From: Paraburkholderia aspalathi
GTDB taxonomy: Bacteria > Pseudomonadota > Gammaproteobacteria > Burkholderiales > Burkholderiaceae
Reading direction: 5' to 3'
Assembly: GCF_900116445.1 (NCBI RefSeq)
Contig: NZ_FPBH01000032.1
Span: 1 to 64,000, forward strand
DNA length: 64,000 nt
Shown: positions 44,690 to 52,896 of the stretch, in pieces
Layout of the letters: every line of letters begins with the position of its first letter
Numbering within the stretch: the stretch's first letter is position 1
The notes under the pieces: model-generated
Seen by the model: the letters and a program-made list of their open reading frames with translations, nothing else
The model's database searches: none
What the model was told of the DNA's origin: nothing
Translations under genes and position numbers: made by a program

Positions 44690-44719
44690 GCTTTCGCGCC
44701 GCCGGAACGGCGCGAAAGC
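44690..44719. terminator. Hairpin between convergent AraC and cbcX genes
   Basis: GCTTTCGCGCCG and CGGCGCGAAAGC form a perfect 12-bp stem with a six-base loop. No U-tract follows, so termination is inferred from the strength of the stem and the convergent position. Confidence 0.55.
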
Positions 44720-44739
44720 TAAACCCAAACTCTCAAACT

Positions 44740-45675
44740 TCATTTCCCAGCAACATAAGCCTTCACCGCCGGCAACCCATCCTTCCCATCAAAGGTCTTC
44801 ACACCGGCAAGCCACTTGTCGAGCACAGCCGGATTCGCCTTCAGCCAGTCCTTCGCCGCTTTGTTCGGATCCGTCTTGTTCATGATCGGCAGCATCACGT
44901 GGTTTTCGATATCCGTCGTGAACTGCAGGTTCGACACGAGCTTCGCGACGTTCGGGCAACGCGTCGAGTAATCGCTCGGCGTGACCGTCAGCACTCTGGC
45001 TTCGCCGTAGTTCGGGCCGAACACGTCGTCACCGCCGGACAGATAATCGATCTTCATCTGCACGTTCATCGGATGCGGTTCCCAACCGAGGAACACGATC
45101 GGCTTCCTGGCGCGAACTGCGCGATTCACTTCGACCAGCATGCCTGCCTCGCTCGACTCCACCAGCTTGAACTTGCCAAGACCGTACTGGTTGCTGTCGA
45201 TCATCTTCTTGATCAGCGCATTGCCGTCGTTACCCGGCTCGATACCATAGATTTTGCCGTCGAGCTTGTCGTAGTTCTTCGCAATGTCGGTGAAGGTTTT
45301 GATGCCCGCCTGATACGCGTAATCCGGCACGGCCAGCGTGTATTTCGCTCCGGTCAGGTTCGGCGTCGGCAGCACGGTAAGCTGGCCGGCCTTCTTGAAC
45401 GGATCGATCATCGGGTCCATGGTCGGCGACCAGTAGCCGAGGAACACGTCGATCTGCTTGCTCTTCACACCCGCAAAGGTGATCGGCACCGAAGCGATCG
45501 TTTTGGTCGGCTTATAGCCGAGCCCTTCAAGCACGGTCGAAGCGAGACCGGTCGTCGCCGCGATATCGGTCCAGCCGACGTCGGCGAACCGGACGTCCCG
45601 GCAGGTGGCAGGTTCCGCGGCAAGGACAGATGACACCGACAGCGCGCACAACGACGCAGCCCACAAACGTTTCAT
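44740..45675 (-). CDS. cbcX: Choline/betaine/carnitine ABC substrate-binding protein
   Basis: A 311-residue periplasmic protein with signal peptide (cleavage near VLA|AEPA). It shares the choline-cage residues of the 10682 protein: DVGWTDIAAT, FLGYWSPT, VPDYAYQAG and LGWEPHPMN. It lies 113 bp downstream of the embedded AraC gene on the same strand as cbcV and cbcW, so it is the binding protein native to this transporter. Choline is the likely ligand, with carnitine or betaine possible. It ends before a 12-bp hairpin. Confidence 0.87.
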   Translation of the reverse strand: MKRLWAASLCALSVSSVLAAEPATCRDVRFADVGWTDIAATTGLASTVLEGLGYKPTKTIASVPITFAGVKSKQIDVFLGYWSPTMDPMIDPFKKAGQLTVLPTPNLTGAKYTLAVPDYAYQAGIKTFTDIAKNYDKLDGKIYGIEPGNDGNALIKKMIDSNQYGLGKFKLVESSEAGMLVEVNRAVRARKPIVFLGWEPHPMNVQMKIDYLSGGDDVFGPNYGEARVLTVTPSDYSTRCPNVAKLVSNLQFTTDIENHVMLPIMNKTDPNKAAKDWLKANPAVLDKWLAGVKTFDGKDGLPAVKAYVAGK

Positions 45676-45788
45676 GGCGTTCCCTTTGGGTGATTGATGC
45701 TTTACTGGTTTTAATAATCGAATCGGATTTTCAAAGTGCGACTTCTTGCGTCGACTTTATTGACGTCAACTTACTTATGCAGACTCGT

Positions 45789-46790
45789 CTACGCCGACAA
45801 GCGTCGCTCCACACTCGGCGCGTGACCGAACTGCGCGCGATAGGCCTTGCTGAAATGACACGGCGAATGAAAGCCGCATACTGCCGTTACCCGCGCAATC
45901 GATGCATCAGTATTGCGCAGCAGTTCACGCGCACGACGCAAACGCAAGGTCAGGTAATAATGCGTCGGCGATACGCTCAGAAACATCTTGAACATCCGCT
46001 GCAAATGACGTTGCGACAGATGCACGAGCCGCGCGAGCTCGTCGAGCGACAACGGCTCTTCGATATTCGCTTCCATCAAGCGCACGACTTCGATTAATTC
46101 CGCTCGCGAGAAACCGACCCGTGCATCGACGGGAATATGCTGATAATCCGTCGAGCCACGAATCCGCTCGACGATGAACTGTTCGGACACTTGCGCCGCG
46201 ACTGCATGGCCGAGGCGCATGCCGACCAGGTTCAGCATCAGATCGAGTGGCGCGGTGCCGCCGGTGCAGGTCATCCGGTCACGGTCGATCACGAACAGTT
46301 CGCCGGCAAAACGTACGTGCGGGTAACTCTTGTGCAACGGCGACATGTCTTCCCAATGCACGGTACAGCGATAACCGTCGAGCAGATTCGCGGCCAGCAG
46401 TGCGTACGGTCCCGTGCAAATGCCGCCAAGCGGAATGCCCTTCGACGCAACATCTTGCAGCAACGCGATGATCGTCTCGTCCACGTAGTCGCGCACATGC
46501 CAGCCGGCGCAGACGATCAGCACATCCGGCATGCCCGCTTCGGCCAGCGTCGTGGTCGGCTTCACGGTGATGCCGTTACTCGCTCGCGCCGGCTCGCCGT
46601 CCGGTGTAATCACCGACCATGTGTAGTGCTGCGCGCGGCCCACGTAGTTGGCCATGCGCAGCACCTCGACCGCGCTCGTGAACGCGATCATCGAAAAGTT
46701 CGGCAGCGTCAGAAAGCCGAAGTGCGCGAGCCCGGACAGCGGCGAATCGGATGGGGCCTCAACAACTGGAGAGATCGCGTCGCGCTTCAT
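45789..46790 (-). CDS. GATase1-AraC regulator embedded in the cbc operon
   Basis: A 333-residue close paralogue of the protein at 28354. It has the same sensor start (FGFLTLPNFSMIAFTSAVEVLRMANY), elbow GGICTGPYALLAAN, and AraC domain with LSLDELARLVHLSQRHLQRMF and THYYLTLRLRRARELL. It starts seven bases after cbcW and precedes cbcX, so it is co-transcribed with the transporter and may autoregulate it. GbdR and the carnitine regulator CdhR are both of this type, and the sequence alone does not separate them. Confidence 0.85.
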   Translation of the reverse strand: MKRDAISPVVEAPSDSPLSGLAHFGFLTLPNFSMIAFTSAVEVLRMANYVGRAQHYTWSVITPDGEPARASNGITVKPTTTLAEAGMPDVLIVCAGWHVRDYVDETIIALLQDVASKGIPLGGICTGPYALLAANLLDGYRCTVHWEDMSPLHKSYPHVRFAGELFVIDRDRMTCTGGTAPLDLMLNLVGMRLGHAVAAQVSEQFIVERIRGSTDYQHIPVDARVGFSRAELIEVVRLMEANIEEPLSLDELARLVHLSQRHLQRMFKMFLSVSPTHYYLTLRLRRARELLRNTDASIARVTAVCGFHSPCHFSKAYRAQFGHAPSVERRLSA

Positions 46791-46797
46791 AGGCGGC

Positions 46798-47700
46798 TCA
46801 GCCGTGCTGGGCCGCCGGCGCCCGGCGCACCTTCATGACGCTGCGCAAGCCCGACAACAGAGGCGCCCGCGCCGTACCCGGCGAGCGGCCGAAACTTTCC
46901 GTGATGCGGTCGAGAATGATCGCCAGCATCACCACCGAGAGGCCGCTTTCAAAACCCAAGCCGATATCGAGCCGTTGAATACTCGCCAGCACGTCGTTGC
47001 CGAGACCGCCCGCGCCGACCATCGAGGCGATGATCACCATCGAGAGCGCCATCATGATGGTCTGGTTCACGCCGGTCATGATCGACGGCAGCGCATTCGG
47101 AAACTGCACCTTGTAGAGCAATTGCAAGGGCGTGCAGCCGAACGCCTGCCCAGCTTCGACGATTTCGCGATTCACATGCTTGATGCCGAGCGACGTGAGA
47201 CGCACAGCAGGCGGCATCGCGAAGATCACCGTGGAAAGAATCCCCGGCACGCGGCCGAGACCGAACAGCATCGCCGCCGGAATCAGGTAGACGAACGCGG
47301 GCATGGTCTGCATCAGATCGAGCACGGGACGCACCATCATTTCGACGGTGCGGCTCTTCGCGGTCCAGATGCCGAGCGGCACGCCGAGCAGCAGACTGAT
47401 CAAGGTCGACGACAGCGTGAGACCGAGCGTGATCACCATCTGATCCCAGAAGCCGGTGCCGTAGATCAGCAGCATCGCCAGCAAGGTGAACAGCGCGAAA
47501 CGCCAGCCCACCCGCCACAAACCGACACCGACGAAAAACGCCATCAGCGCCCACATCGGTACCGCTTGCAGGCCGTGCTCGATCAGCGCGGCAAAACTCT
47601 CGATGACCTTGCCGATCGAGTCGAAGGTTTTAGCGTCGTGGTCGAGCAGGTAATGAACGCCGTGATCGACCCAGGCGCCAAGTGGAATGACTTCAGACAT
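46798..47700 (-). CDS. cbcW: Quaternary-amine ABC transporter permease
   Basis: A 300-residue inner-membrane permease of the ProW/OpuAB type with about six helices. The EAA-like coupling loop is seen as EIVEAGQAFGCTPLQLLYKVQFPNALP (about 170-196), and LTLSSTLISLLLGVPLGIW precedes it. The start overlaps the end of cbcV by eight bases. With CbcV it forms the importer core that probably serves all three quaternary-amine binding proteins in the window. Confidence 0.92.
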   Translation of the reverse strand: MSEVIPLGAWVDHGVHYLLDHDAKTFDSIGKVIESFAALIEHGLQAVPMWALMAFFVGVGLWRVGWRFALFTLLAMLLIYGTGFWDQMVITLGLTLSSTLISLLLGVPLGIWTAKSRTVEMMVRPVLDLMQTMPAFVYLIPAAMLFGLGRVPGILSTVIFAMPPAVRLTSLGIKHVNREIVEAGQAFGCTPLQLLYKVQFPNALPSIMTGVNQTIMMALSMVIIASMVGAGGLGNDVLASIQRLDIGLGFESGLSVVMLAIILDRITESFGRSPGTARAPLLSGLRSVMKVRRAPAAQHG

Positions 47701-48871
47701 GGGAACCTCGATGGCGCGTGAGAACGTTCAGCACGTTCGTCTTGTTGACCGAACCGCAGTAGGAGCCGTCCGCTTCGACGACCGGCAGCGGCGCACGGCT
47801 CGCCACCACGCGCTCGACGACGTCGTCCAGCGGCGTAGTGCGGCGGATGCACTCGATGTGATTGAGCTGCGGCGACGCGCTGCCCATCGCATCGCGGCAC
47901 ACGAAGCCGCGGAACTTGCGCTCGCTGTCGAGTACGAACGCGTATTCGGCGCTGCCGTTAAGCGTGGCGGCCACGCTCGAGGCGTCGATCTGCGGCGAAT
48001 GCTGCATGAGCGGCACGGCGTCCGTCTGCATCAGGTCGCCGGCCGTCAGATAGCGGCTGGTGTCGATGCCTTCGAAGAACGCGCGCACGTAGTCGTCGGC
48101 GGGATTGGTGATGATTTGCTGGGGCGTGCCGACCTGGACGACCTTGCCGCCTTCCATGATCGCGATCCGGGTGCCGATGCGCATCGCCTCTTCCAGATCG
48201 TGCGACACGAACAGGATGGTGCGCTGCTGCTCGCGTTGCAGATCGAGCAGCACGTTCTGCATTTCCTTGCGTTTGAGCGGATCGAGCGCGGAGAACGCCT
48301 CGTCCATGATCATCAACGACGGGTTGACCGCCAGCGCCCGTGCCAGACCCACACGTTGCTGCATACCGCCGGACAACTGGGCCGGCAGTTTTTGCGCGAA
48401 CGGCGCGAGGCCGACCTGCTCGAGCACGGTCATGGCGCGCTTCTCGCGCTCCTTCTTGCCGATGCCCGCCACTTCCAGCCCGAACGCGGCGTTGGACAGC
48501 ACCGTGCGTTGCGGCATCAGCGCGAAGGACTGGAACACCATGCTCATGTCCTTGCGGCGCAGCGCCGTCAATTCCGCGCGCGGCACGCTGGCCACATCGC
48601 GGCCGTCGATCAGCACCTTGCCGGCCGTCGGCTCGACGAGACGGTTGATCAGGCGAATCAGCGTCGACTTGCCGGAGCCCGAGAGGCCCATCAGCACGAA
48701 GATCTCGCCTTCCTTGACTTCGAACGACACGTTATGGACACCGACTATCTGACCGGTGCGCGCAAAGACCTCTTCTTTGGTTGCGCCGCCTGCCAGCATG
48801 CCGATCGCCTGTTTCGGGTTGGTGCCGAACACCTTGCACAACCCTTCGACCACGACCTTGGGGGAATTCAT
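47693..48871 (-). CDS. cbcV: Quaternary-amine ABC transporter ATPase
   Basis: A 392-residue ATPase of the ProV type. Walker A is GLSGSGKST, the signature LSGGMQQRVGLARAL, Walker B LMIMDEAFSALDP, followed by a C-terminal region of tandem CBS type (about 275-390), which in this family senses ionic strength or regulatory ligands. The ATG at 48871 has GAGGAG upstream; the longer frame is rejected. It is first gene of cbcVW-araC-cbcX, with paired TGTCGCA half-sites 80-110 bp upstream. Confidence 0.93.
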   Translation of the reverse strand: MNSPKVVVEGLCKVFGTNPKQAIGMLAGGATKEEVFARTGQIVGVHNVSFEVKEGEIFVLMGLSGSGKSTLIRLINRLVEPTAGKVLIDGRDVASVPRAELTALRRKDMSMVFQSFALMPQRTVLSNAAFGLEVAGIGKKEREKRAMTVLEQVGLAPFAQKLPAQLSGGMQQRVGLARALAVNPSLMIMDEAFSALDPLKRKEMQNVLLDLQREQQRTILFVSHDLEEAMRIGTRIAIMEGGKVVQVGTPQQIITNPADDYVRAFFEGIDTSRYLTAGDLMQTDAVPLMQHSPQIDASSVAATLNGSAEYAFVLDSERKFRGFVCRDAMGSASPQLNHIECIRRTTPLDDVVERVVASRAPLPVVEADGSYCGSVNKTNVLNVLTRHRGSHV

Positions 48872-49424
48872 TGAATGCTCTCCTCGCGTGGCGGACGTCC
48901 GTCCGCGCTGTGCATACATAGTTGCCAGAAAAAAGTACGCCTAGCCGACTATTTGCGACAAGCACATGTGGAAATGCGACACCGCCAGTGCGCGGGCGCT
49001 GGCTGGTGGCGGGCGAAGCCCTTCTGGTAAAGGGTTTGCGGGGTGTTGGAGTGGGTGGCCGTCCGTGTCGCGCCAGAGCAAGTGAGGGCCGCCTGGAGGG
49101 GAAAAAAGTCTGTGCGGATGACGTGGCAGGCGCATTTTGCCGCAACGCAGCAAGCGCACCGCTCCTCAGCGGGCGTTGTTGCGCGTCCGCGAGCTGGACC
49201 CCATGATCAATGATCGAGGCCCCATGACGGGCGCGAACCACCTGCAGCAGACGGTCTGTCCGCGAAAAATACCAGATCGCAAGATTAGGGCAACCTTAAG
49301 GCTGCGCGCCGTTACTCCGTGTTACCAATCTCGCATCCCTCTTGCACCTGCAAACCGCGGCCCTGCCTAAACTGCGCACCATCTTCACTGTCATCGCCCG
49401 CCACCATCGGGCGAAAAGAAAAAC
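48872..49424. other. Intergenic region upstream of cbcV and of a small exported-protein gene
   Basis: These 553 bases hold the cbcV promoter and its candidate activator site near 48954-48981 at the left, and presumably the promoter of the gene at 49425 at the right. Short frames within it lack ribosome sites and recognisable domains. No RNA gene was recognised. Confidence 0.5.
48954..48981 (-). promoter_or_regulatory. Paired TGTCGCA half-sites upstream of cbcV
   Basis: On the minus strand two exact TGTCGCA copies are 21 bases apart, each followed by an A/T-rich trinucleotide. A TATGTA hexamer (48915-48920) about 34 bp downstream could be the -10 element; no good -35 is present, as expected for an activator-dependent promoter. 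This is the clearest of four such sites. Confidence 0.6.
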
Positions 49425-49745
49425 ATGCGCAAGAACCTATTATCAGTGATTCTCGGCGGCGCGATATTAATGGCTTCCACAGCCGCTTCCGCGCACGTCG
49501 ATGTGGGCATCGGCATCGGCATTCCCGGGCCGGTTTTCGTGCCTGCCCAGCCGGCCTACATTGCGCCTCCGCCGGTCGTTTATGCGCCCCCGCCCGTGGT
49601 GGAATATGGCTACGGCTACGGCGACGACTGGCGTGCCCGTGAATGGCATGAGCGGCAGGAGTGGCGCGAACGGCGGTGGCGCCACCATGAGCATGAGGAG
49701 CACGAACGTGAATGGCGTGAACGCCATGGTTGGGATGGGGATTGA
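49425..49745 (+). CDS. Small exported proline- and charged-rich protein
   Basis: A 106-residue protein with a clear signal peptide (MRKNLLSVILGGAILMASTAASA, cleavage near residue 23). A Pro/Val/Ala-rich stretch follows (PPPVVYAPPPVVEYGYGYG), then a tail dense in Arg, Glu, His and Trp. It resembles small PXPV-repeat envelope proteins common in Burkholderia, of unknown function. The histidine and acidic richness of the tail might allow metal binding, which is an inference. Confidence 0.75.
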   Translation: MRKNLLSVILGGAILMASTAASAHVDVGIGIGIPGPVFVPAQPAYIAPPPVVYAPPPVVEYGYGYGDDWRAREWHERQEWRERRWRHHEHEEHEREWRERHGWDGD

Positions 49746-49815
49746 AAATGCGGAAGAAAGTTGTTTGAGCGCCCCTAAGGAGAAGTTAAGGAAAGCTTCT
49801 TATTCTGTGGGTACG

Positions 49816-49836
49816 CGTCGACCGGAATGGTCGACG
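49816..49836. repeat. 8-bp hairpin in the gap between two small exported-protein genes
   Basis: CGTCGACC and GGTCGACG pair perfectly around a five-base GGAAT loop, ending 30 bp before the next start codon. It may be a weak terminator or a leader structure of the 49866 gene. Confidence 0.35.
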
Positions 49837-49865
49837 TGGCACCATCACACTATTGGAGAGCCTTC

Positions 49866-50147
49866 ATGAAAGCACTCAAACACGTCATGCTCATTGCTTC
49901 GATCGTCGCCATCCCTACCCTGTCGTTTGCGCAGCAGATGAACGCACCGATGAACGATACGACACCCGCACCGACCGTCTCGATGCACGACACACAGAAC
50001 AATCAGGCAGGTACGCAATATCAGCAGCCCTCGCACAAGATGTCGGGCTACGGTGACAGCTCAGGTTACGGCGCACCCCCAACAAGCTTTTCGCAATCTT
50101 CGACGATGCATTTCGCGGGTAAGGACTCGCGACTGTTCAAGCATTGA
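49866..50147 (+). CDS. Small exported protein of unknown function
   Basis: A 93-residue protein with a signal peptide (MKALKHVMLIASIVAIPTLSFA, cleaved near residue 22) and a low-complexity mature part rich in Gln, Ser, Thr and Met. The ATG at 49866 has GGAG nearby. No family was recognised. It follows the other small exported protein by 120 bp and is probably periplasmic or surface-exposed. Confidence 0.65.
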   Translation: MKALKHVMLIASIVAIPTLSFAQQMNAPMNDTTPAPTVSMHDTQNNQAGTQYQQPSHKMSGYGDSSGYGAPPTSFSQSSTMHFAGKDSRLFKH

Positions 50148-50269
50148 ATACGCGCGATGATGCCTTGCCCTTCCGCGCTAATCATTATTCGCACCGGGTC
50201 ATTGGACAACAACTGGCGCGGGAGCGAGGCACATCGTCAATCAGGAAGCCAATCAGAAACCTGGCGAGA

Positions 50270-51565
50270 TCATTGCGGCGCAGGCGCCGCCCGATATCCT
50301 CGCCGGCCGACAGCCAACGCGAGCATGGCTGATACCGCAAGACTTGCCGCTACGACATAAAGTCCGGCGGCATATCCCCCCGTCACACTCTTCAGCCAGC
50401 CGATCGCAAACGGACCGACGAAGCCGCCGAGGTTGCCGATCGAGTTGATCATGGCGATACCGGCTGCCGCACCGGCGCCAGAGAGAAAGGTACTCGGCAT
50501 GGCCCACAGCGGCGCCTTGGCCGCGCTGATGCCCACGTTCACGAGGATCAGTGCGAGCACCACCCCAAGGACGGTATCCGCAAAGCCTGCCCATGCGAGC
50601 CCGATGCCGGCAGCGACGCACGGAATCACGACATGCCACGTGCGCTCGCCAGTGCGATCCGAATGGCGCGCCCACATCACCATGCCGATCACAGCCAGCA
50701 CGCTGGGAATCGCGTTCAACGCACCGGTACCTAGTGCGCTAAAGCCGAATTGACGAATGATCAACGGCGCCCACAGCCCGAGCGTATAAAGTCCCGCGGA
50801 GGTGCCGAAGTAGATCATCGACATGATCCACACCCGCGGGTCGCGCAGCGCGGCGAGTGCACCCGCAGCGTGGCCTGCCTGCGACTCTCGTCCCGCGCGT
50901 TCTTCGCGCAGCGTTGCGACGAGCCACGCTTTCTCATCGGCGGCAAGCCACTTCGCCTTTTCCGGCGAATCGGTGAGCGCTTTCAGAACCACGAACCCGA
51001 GTACGACGGCTGGAATTGCTTCGATGAGGAAGAGCCATTGCCAGTCTTTCAAGCCGAACAGGGCCGGCATCTGCATGATGGCGCCTGAAATGGGCGATCC
51101 GATTGCGGTCGACAAAGGTGCGGCCGCCATGAACGCGGCCGCCGCGACTGCGCGCTGCCGTGCAGGAAACCACTGGCTGAGATAAAGAATGATGCCGGGG
51201 AAGAAACCGGCTTCGGCCACACCGAGCAAAAAGCGCAGCGTATAGAACGAATTCGGCCCGACGACAAACGCGGAGGCCGCCGACACCAGCCCCCACGTCA
51301 CCATCACGCGTGCAATCCAGATGCGTGCACCGACCTTGTTCAGAATGAGGTTCGAGGGCACTTCGAACAGAAAATACCCCAGAAAGAAGATGCCGCCGCC
51401 GAGCCCGAACATGGTCGGCGAGAGGCCGAGGTCCTTGTTCATCGTGAGCGCGGCAAAGCCGACGTTCACGCGATCGAGAAAGCTCACAAAATAAAGCAGC
51501 ATGACGAAGGGCAAAATGCGCCACGTCAGCTTGCGAACCACACGGGCTTGCAATTCATTGGCCAT
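50270..51565 (-). CDS. MFS anion:cation symporter, likely tartrate-type
   Basis: A 431-residue MFS protein of the ACS family, with the helix-1 motif LLYFVSFLDRVNVGFA, loop segment GARIWIARVMVTWG and the GVAEAGFFPGIILYLSQWFPARQRA region. About 12 membrane helices are expected. It starts 99 bp after the tartrate-dehydrogenase-like gene on the same strand, which suggests tartrate or a related hydroxy-dicarboxylate as substrate (TtuB-like). Confidence 0.85.
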   Translation of the reverse strand: MANELQARVVRKLTWRILPFVMLLYFVSFLDRVNVGFAALTMNKDLGLSPTMFGLGGGIFFLGYFLFEVPSNLILNKVGARIWIARVMVTWGLVSAASAFVVGPNSFYTLRFLLGVAEAGFFPGIILYLSQWFPARQRAVAAAAFMAAAPLSTAIGSPISGAIMQMPALFGLKDWQWLFLIEAIPAVVLGFVVLKALTDSPEKAKWLAADEKAWLVATLREERAGRESQAGHAAGALAALRDPRVWIMSMIYFGTSAGLYTLGLWAPLIIRQFGFSALGTGALNAIPSVLAVIGMVMWARHSDRTGERTWHVVIPCVAAGIGLAWAGFADTVLGVVLALILVNVGISAAKAPLWAMPSTFLSGAGAAAGIAMINSIGNLGGFVGPFAIGWLKSVTGGYAAGLYVVAASLAVSAMLALAVGRRGYRAAPAPQ

Positions 51566-51664
51566 GCCAGTCTCCAGTCTTTGAATCGCCCGTGACGTAG
51601 TCGTCCGGGCGTTTTGTTTTTGTCTAATGCGGGCGTTGTGTATCGCGTACTACGTCTCGCGTGC

Positions 51665-52759
51665 TCAGGCGGCCTTGAACTCCGTCGCTGGTTTCGCGGC
51701 GAGGATGGCGCAGACGGCATCGGTCACCTGCACGGTCGTGGCCGTTCCGCCGAGGTCGCCCGTGTGCAACGACGGGTCGGCCGTGATGCGTTCGATCGCG
51801 CTCATCAATTGCTGGGCAGCGGCCATCTCGCCGAGATGCTCGAGCATCATCACAACCGACCAGAACGTGCCGACCGGATTGGCGAGACCCTTACCCATGA
51901 TGTCGAAAGCGGAACCGTGAATGGGTTCGAACATCGAGGGATAGCGGCGCTCGGGGTCGAGATTCGCGGTCGGTGCGATGCCGAGGCTGCCGGCCAGTGC
52001 CGCTGCCAGATCGCTGAGAATGTCCGCGTGAAGGTTCGTGGCGACGATCGTGTCCAGCGTGGCCGAACGGTTGACCATGCGCGCGGTGGCCGCGTCGACG
52101 AGTTCCTTGTCCCATTTGACGTCAGGAAATTCCTTTGAGACTTCCAGGGCAATCTCGTCCCACATCACCATCGCGTGGCGTTGCGCATTGCTCTTGGTGA
52201 TTACCGTCAGCAGCTTGCGCGGCCGCGATTGGGCGAGGCGGAACGCGAATCGAAGAATGCGCTCGACGCCCGCGCGGGTCATCATCGAAACATCGGTGGC
52301 GACTTCGATCGGATGGCCTTGGTGTGCACGTCCGCCTACGCCGGAATACTCACCCTCCGAGTTCTCGCGAACGATGACCCAATCGAGATCCTTCGGCCCA
52401 CAACGTTTCAACGGCGCGTCGATGCCGGGCAGGATGCGGGTGGGACGCACGTTCGCATACTGATCGAAGCCCTGACAGATCTTCAGGCGCAAACCCCAAA
52501 GCGTCACGTGATCGGGAATATGCGGGTCGCCTGCCGAGCCGAACAGAATCGCATCCTTGTTGCGGATGGCATCCAGCCCATCGGCCGGCATCATCACACC
52601 GTGCTGGCGGTAGAAATCGCCGCCCCAGTCGAAATTCTCGAACTCGAACTGGAAGGCGTCGCTTCGCGCAGCGATGGCTTCGAGAACCTGTTGGCCCGCG
52701 GGCACGACTTCCTTGCCGATGCCGTCGCCGGGAATGGTTGCGATGCGATAGGTTTTCAC
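51665..52759 (-). CDS. ttuC: Tartrate dehydrogenase / D-malate decarboxylating dehydrogenase
   Basis: A 364-residue isocitrate/isopropylmalate-dehydrogenase-family enzyme. Seen are the start TYRIATIPGDGIGKEVVPAG, RENSEGEYSGVGG, the catalytic-lysine region TVITKSNAQRHAMVMWDEI, and MFEPIHGSAFDIMGKG near the cofactor site. The start is a GTG at 52759 with AAGGAG upstream, giving exactly the family length. It oxidises tartrate or D-malate with NAD. It is divergent from a DmlR-type LysR gene and precedes the MFS gene. Confidence 0.9.
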   Translation of the reverse strand: MKTYRIATIPGDGIGKEVVPAGQQVLEAIAARSDAFQFEFENFDWGGDFYRQHGVMMPADGLDAIRNKDAILFGSAGDPHIPDHVTLWGLRLKICQGFDQYANVRPTRILPGIDAPLKRCGPKDLDWVIVRENSEGEYSGVGGRAHQGHPIEVATDVSMMTRAGVERILRFAFRLAQSRPRKLLTVITKSNAQRHAMVMWDEIALEVSKEFPDVKWDKELVDAATARMVNRSATLDTIVATNLHADILSDLAAALAGSLGIAPTANLDPERRYPSMFEPIHGSAFDIMGKGLANPVGTFWSVVMMLEHLGEMAAAQQLMSAIERITADPSLHTGDLGGTATTVQVTDAVCAILAAKPATEFKAA

Positions 52760-52841
52760 GGGCGTCTCCTTGGTGTTGAACGTATGGCTGCATCCTAGAA
52801 TGACAACCGCACGCGAAAACGCTGCTAGACTCAAAGCATCC

Positions 52842-52856
52842 TTAACCTGAAGTTAA
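52842..52856. promoter_or_regulatory. LysR-type box between ttuC and its regulator
   Basis: TTAAC-CTGAA-GTTAA is a 15-bp inverted repeat of the T-N11-A class in the divergent intergenic region, 41 bp before the LysR start. It is a likely binding site for that regulator. Confidence 0.6.
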
Positions 52857-52896
52857 TAATGGGCTGCTCGACGGCCCGCTCGTTGGCCCACTCAAC

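Noticed and set aside
45737..45765. Possible TGTCG-type activator pair upstream of cbcX
   Set aside because: Half-sites AGTCGCA and GTCAA are 22 bases apart and poorly matched; cbcX is probably transcribed from the cbcV promoter.
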